Assembly (NCBI GenBank): GCA_016839845.1
Contig: JAEOTL010000210.1
Location: 1 to 7,950, forward strand
DNA length: 7,950 nucleotides
DNA from: Promethearchaeota archaeon
Lineage (GTDB): Archaea > Asgardarchaeota > Lokiarchaeia > Sigynarchaeales > SOKP01
Direction: 5' to 3'
A program made the position numbers and the translations under genes. Shown one piece after another: positions 5,870 through 7,950 of this stretch. The notes under the pieces are model-generated. The model ran no database searches. It saw only the letters and a program-made list of their open reading frames with translations, and was not told the DNA's origin. The first letter of the stretch is position 1, and each line of letters begins with the position of its first letter.

Positions 5870-6856
5870 ATGAAATTCGGTCCTCTTAAATTAGCAAATC
5901 GATATGTACTAGCTCCTATGCAGAATGTAACGACAGCTCCTTATAGAAGATTTTGTAGATCGTTTCATGATATCGGTTTAGTAAGTGTTCCGATGATATA
6001 TACAAAAAATATTGTGAAAACACCCAAATCAGTGGAACCTCATCTGTTTAAAATCGAAAAGGAGCGACCAATATCTATACAATTGATAGGATCTGATACT
6101 GAATCTCTTAAAAATTCTATTGATTTTCTCGAGAGCTATGAATATGATATATTAGATATTAATGCGGGGTGTCCTTCTCGGAGAGCAATAAATGGAAAGG
6201 AGGGAGGATACTTAATGAAGGATTTCAAGCTGTTAAATTTATTGATACAGACTGCAGTGAAACACTCATCTAGACCCATTTCACTTAAAGTCAGGACTGG
6301 TTTTGGAAGGCCGATGATCGTTGAAGATTTCACTAAAATAGTAAATAACTCAGGATTAAGTTTTATTACAATTCACGCAAGAACGGTTAAAAGTAACTAT
6401 GATAAGGGTTCTCTGGATTTGGATACTGTAAAAAAAGTGAAACAAAAGTGTTTAATCCCAGTAGTGGGAAATGGAGATATTACCGAATTTCATTCTGCAA
6501 AACAATTTATTAATTACACTAAAGTTGATGCATTAATGATTGGTAGAGAATCAATGGGTAATCCCGAAATTTTCAGCCAAATTCACTCCTATTTGAGGAG
6601 TAATAAAGAACTTATCATTAAGAACAATCTTAGTTTATTGAAAACTCGTGTTAATAGATATGAGAAGGTGGTTGAGAACTTTCTCAAGGATCTATCTCAT
6701 CCTTATGGGAATCAAGAGTTTAAATTTGCTGAACTTAAACGAAACTCCATTTGGTTAACAAAAGGAATTGAAAATTCGACAGATTTCCGAATTCAATTAA
6801 GTAGAACTAAGACACTTCAAGAATTAAAACTGGTTTTATCAAGGATATATAATTGA
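5870..6856 (+). CDS. dus: tRNA-dihydrouridine synthase
   Basis: A 328-residue FMN enzyme that reduces uridine to dihydrouridine in tRNA with NAD(P)H. The (beta/alpha)8 barrel motifs are in order: LAPMQNVTTAPYRRFCR (14-30) replacing the usual LAPMAGVTDxPFR, the SIQLIG strand (69-74), DINAGCPSRRAINGKEGGYLMKD (96-118) with catalytic Cys101, SLKVRTGF (138-145) with Lys140, IHARTVKSNYDKGS (168-181), PVVGNGDI (197-204) and MIGRESMGNPEIF (223-235), the phosphate-binding end of the FMN site. The C-terminal ~85 residues form the helical tRNA-binding domain. Length fits the family. An in-frame TAG at 5834-5836 bounds the frame; the ATG gives the usual KFGPLKLANR opening. There is no Shine-Dalgarno sequence. 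It converges with the mtnA gene across only 18 bases. Which tRNA position is modified cannot be read from sequence. Its G+C (25-30% in lines counted) is the lowest of the genes. Confidence 0.92.
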   Translation: MKFGPLKLANRYVLAPMQNVTTAPYRRFCRSFHDIGLVSVPMIYTKNIVKTPKSVEPHLFKIEKERPISIQLIGSDTESLKNSIDFLESYEYDILDINAGCPSRRAINGKEGGYLMKDFKLLNLLIQTAVKHSSRPISLKVRTGFGRPMIVEDFTKIVNNSGLSFITIHARTVKSNYDKGSLDLDTVKKVKQKCLIPVVGNGDITEFHSAKQFINYTKVDALMIGRESMGNPEIFSQIHSYLRSNKELIIKNNLSLLKTRVNRYEKVVENFLKDLSHPYGNQEFKFAELKRNSIWLTKGIENSTDFRIQLSRTKTLQELKLVLSRIYN

Positions 6857-6874
6857 GAGTTAAAAATTTAAGTG

Positions 6875-7897
6875 TTATTTATACTTACTCAAGAGTTCTT
6901 CCGGACTAAACACACCATCTTCAGTAATAATCCCTGTAACTAATCGAAAGGGCGTTATGTCAAAAGCATAATTCAAGCATTCTACTCCTTCGGGTACGAT
7001 TTGAACTTTTCCTAACACATTACTAACTTCACTACTGTCTCGTTGTTCAATAATAACATCATTTACAGTTTCATTAAGAGAGAGAGTTGATGTAGGTGCG
7101 GCAACATAGAAGGGAATACCATTATCTTTTGCTGCTAAGGCCACTAAATAAGTCCCGATTTTATTAAACACAGCATCTGAAGTTACTCGATCAGTCCCAA
7201 CGATTACCTTATCCACCATTCTTAACCTCATCAGCAAACCAGAGGAAGTATCTGATATTACCTTTACAGGGATATTATCATATTGTAATTCATAAGCAGT
7301 TAGTCTAGCTCCTTGTAAACGTGGTCTAGTTTCATCAGCTATAACTCTTATCTTCTTTCCGAGCTCTATAGCAGACCTTATTGGTGCTAAGGCGGTTCCA
7401 TATTGAACTGTCGCCAAAGATCCCGCGTTACAATGCGTTAAAACCGTATCACCATCATTCAATATTTCAGAACCATGTTTACCGATATTTTGGTTGACTA
7501 TAATATCCTCTTGAGCCATGAGTTTTGCCTCTTCAATGACCAATTCGGATAAATTTGCGGGATCATCAGGATAGCCAGTGATTATTTTCATAATCCGATC
7601 TGCTGCCCAAAAAAGGTTTGAGGCTGTAGGTCGTGTGCTTCTAATAATTTCAGCGGCCTCTTCCATGAATTCTAAGAATCTGTCTTTTGGGAGCATCTTA
7701 TATTCAATAGTAGCTAAAGCAAGCCCCATCGCCGCAGTAACACCAATTGCGGGAGCCCCTCGGATATTCATTACCTTTATCGCAGTTGCTACATCTCTAT
7801 AATCATCAAATTCAAGAAACTTGAGTTCATAGGGGAGGAGGGTTTGATCGATCATCTTAACTTTATTCTCATCAGACCATTCAATAGAAGGAATCAT
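6875..7897 (-). CDS. mtnA: S-methyl-5-thioribose-1-phosphate isomerase
   Basis: A 340-residue member of the eIF2B-alpha/beta/delta-like isomerase family. MtnA converts methylthioribose-1-phosphate to methylthioribulose-1-phosphate in methionine salvage. The N-terminal domain 'IEW...MIDQTLLP' (5-22), typical of MtnA and absent from the shorter ribose-1,5-bisphosphate isomerases and true eIF2B subunits, is present. It is followed by NIRGAPAIG (44-52), STRPTASNL (87-95), THCNAGSLAT (154-163) with catalytic Cys156, ADETRPRLQGARLTA (187-201) and GTDRV (234-238) with catalytic Asp236. The 80-residue gap between Cys and Asp matches Bacillus subtilis MtnA (Cys160/Asp240). The next loop reads TSDAVFNKIGTY rather than the bacterial NGDVANKIGTY, a form I recall from methanogen relatives. 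An in-frame TAG 7-9 bases before the ATG fixes the start; AGGT there may be a weak ribosome site. No other salvage gene is nearby. A related substrate such as 5-deoxyribose-1-phosphate is possible. Confidence 0.9.
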   Translation of the reverse strand: MIPSIEWSDENKVKMIDQTLLPYELKFLEFDDYRDVATAIKVMNIRGAPAIGVTAAMGLALATIEYKMLPKDRFLEFMEEAAEIIRSTRPTASNLFWAADRIMKIITGYPDDPANLSELVIEEAKLMAQEDIIVNQNIGKHGSEILNDGDTVLTHCNAGSLATVQYGTALAPIRSAIELGKKIRVIADETRPRLQGARLTAYELQYDNIPVKVISDTSSGLLMRLRMVDKVIVGTDRVTSDAVFNKIGTYLVALAAKDNGIPFYVAAPTSTLSLNETVNDVIIEQRDSSEVSNVLGKVQIVPEGVECLNYAFDITPFRLVTGIITEDGVFSPEELLSKYK

Positions 7898-7918
7898 GGT
7901 AACCTAAAATATTTCAAT

Positions 7919-7927
7919 ACTTAAAAA
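7919..7927 (-). promoter_or_regulatory. Possible TATA-like element for mtnA
   Basis: On the minus strand TTTTTAAGT lies at -30 to -22 from the mtnA ATG, the right distance for a leaderless or very short-leader transcript. It is a poor match to a TATA consensus and sits in A/T-rich DNA, so it is only a candidate. Confidence 0.3.
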
Positions 7928-7950
7928 TTAGATTTACTTGAAATAATTAC

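Noticed and set aside
6857..6887. Possible bidirectional terminator between dus and mtnA
   Set aside because: The only dyad (TAAGT...ACTTA) has 5-bp arms and overlaps the mtnA stop, and neither strand has a long T-run in the 18-base gap.
7578..7802. 74-codon plus-strand frame with hydrophobic content inside mtnA
   Set aside because: The hydrophobicity comes from reading the Ala/Ile-rich MtnA N-terminal domain in reverse; there is no independent support for a membrane peptide.
1..7950. CRISPR array, insertion sequence, prophage or defence cassette
   Set aside because: I saw no regularly spaced direct repeats, transposase or integrase motifs, terminal inverted repeats, or toxin-antitoxin or nuclease genes on either strand.

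Overview
The window is A+T-rich (most genes roughly 30-45% G+C in the stretches counted) and looks archaeal. It has compact TATA-like boxes, oligo-T runs instead of strong GC hairpins after genes, mostly absent Shine-Dalgarno sequences, and protein variants that match archaeal relatives (short alpha-glucan phosphorylase, an MtnA with the SDAVFNKIGTY loop). The acyl-CoA ligase style and the tiny CxH/CxxC zinc-knuckle protein remind me of Asgard (Lokiarchaeia-like) genomes. That placement is inference from memory of such proteins, not a search result.

Layout, left to right: the N-terminus of an MFS transporter running off the left edge (1-145, minus); a FadD-type fatty-acyl-CoA ligase (252-2027, minus); a 208-base divergent promoter region; a 122-residue zinc-knuckle protein of unknown function (2236-2604, plus); a UPF0173/UlaG-like metallo-beta-lactamase-fold hydrolase (2730-3383, plus); a 576-residue alpha-glucan phosphorylase (3539-5269, plus) whose stop overlaps that of an unrecognised 165-residue protein on the other strand (5266-5763, minus); a tRNA-dihydrouridine synthase (5870-6856, plus); and, convergent with it, an S-methyl-5-thioribose-1-phosphate isomerase (6875-7897, minus).

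The genes do not form one pathway. They cover lipid activation, glucan breakdown, tRNA modification and methionine salvage. No neighbouring pair has the tight same-strand spacing of an operon: each same-strand junction has more than 100 bases of A/T-rich spacer, and the others are divergent or convergent. I read it as ordinary chromosomal housekeeping and metabolism with individually transcribed genes. I see no CRISPR array, transposase, tRNA, rRNA, prophage gene or defence cassette.

The best candidates for something undescribed are the zinc-knuckle protein at 2236-2604 and the orphan at 5266-5763. Secondary points of interest are a perfect 12-bp palindrome just upstream of the glucan phosphorylase TATA box and a start-codon ambiguity in the hydrolase gene that a Shine-Dalgarno sequence helps to resolve.
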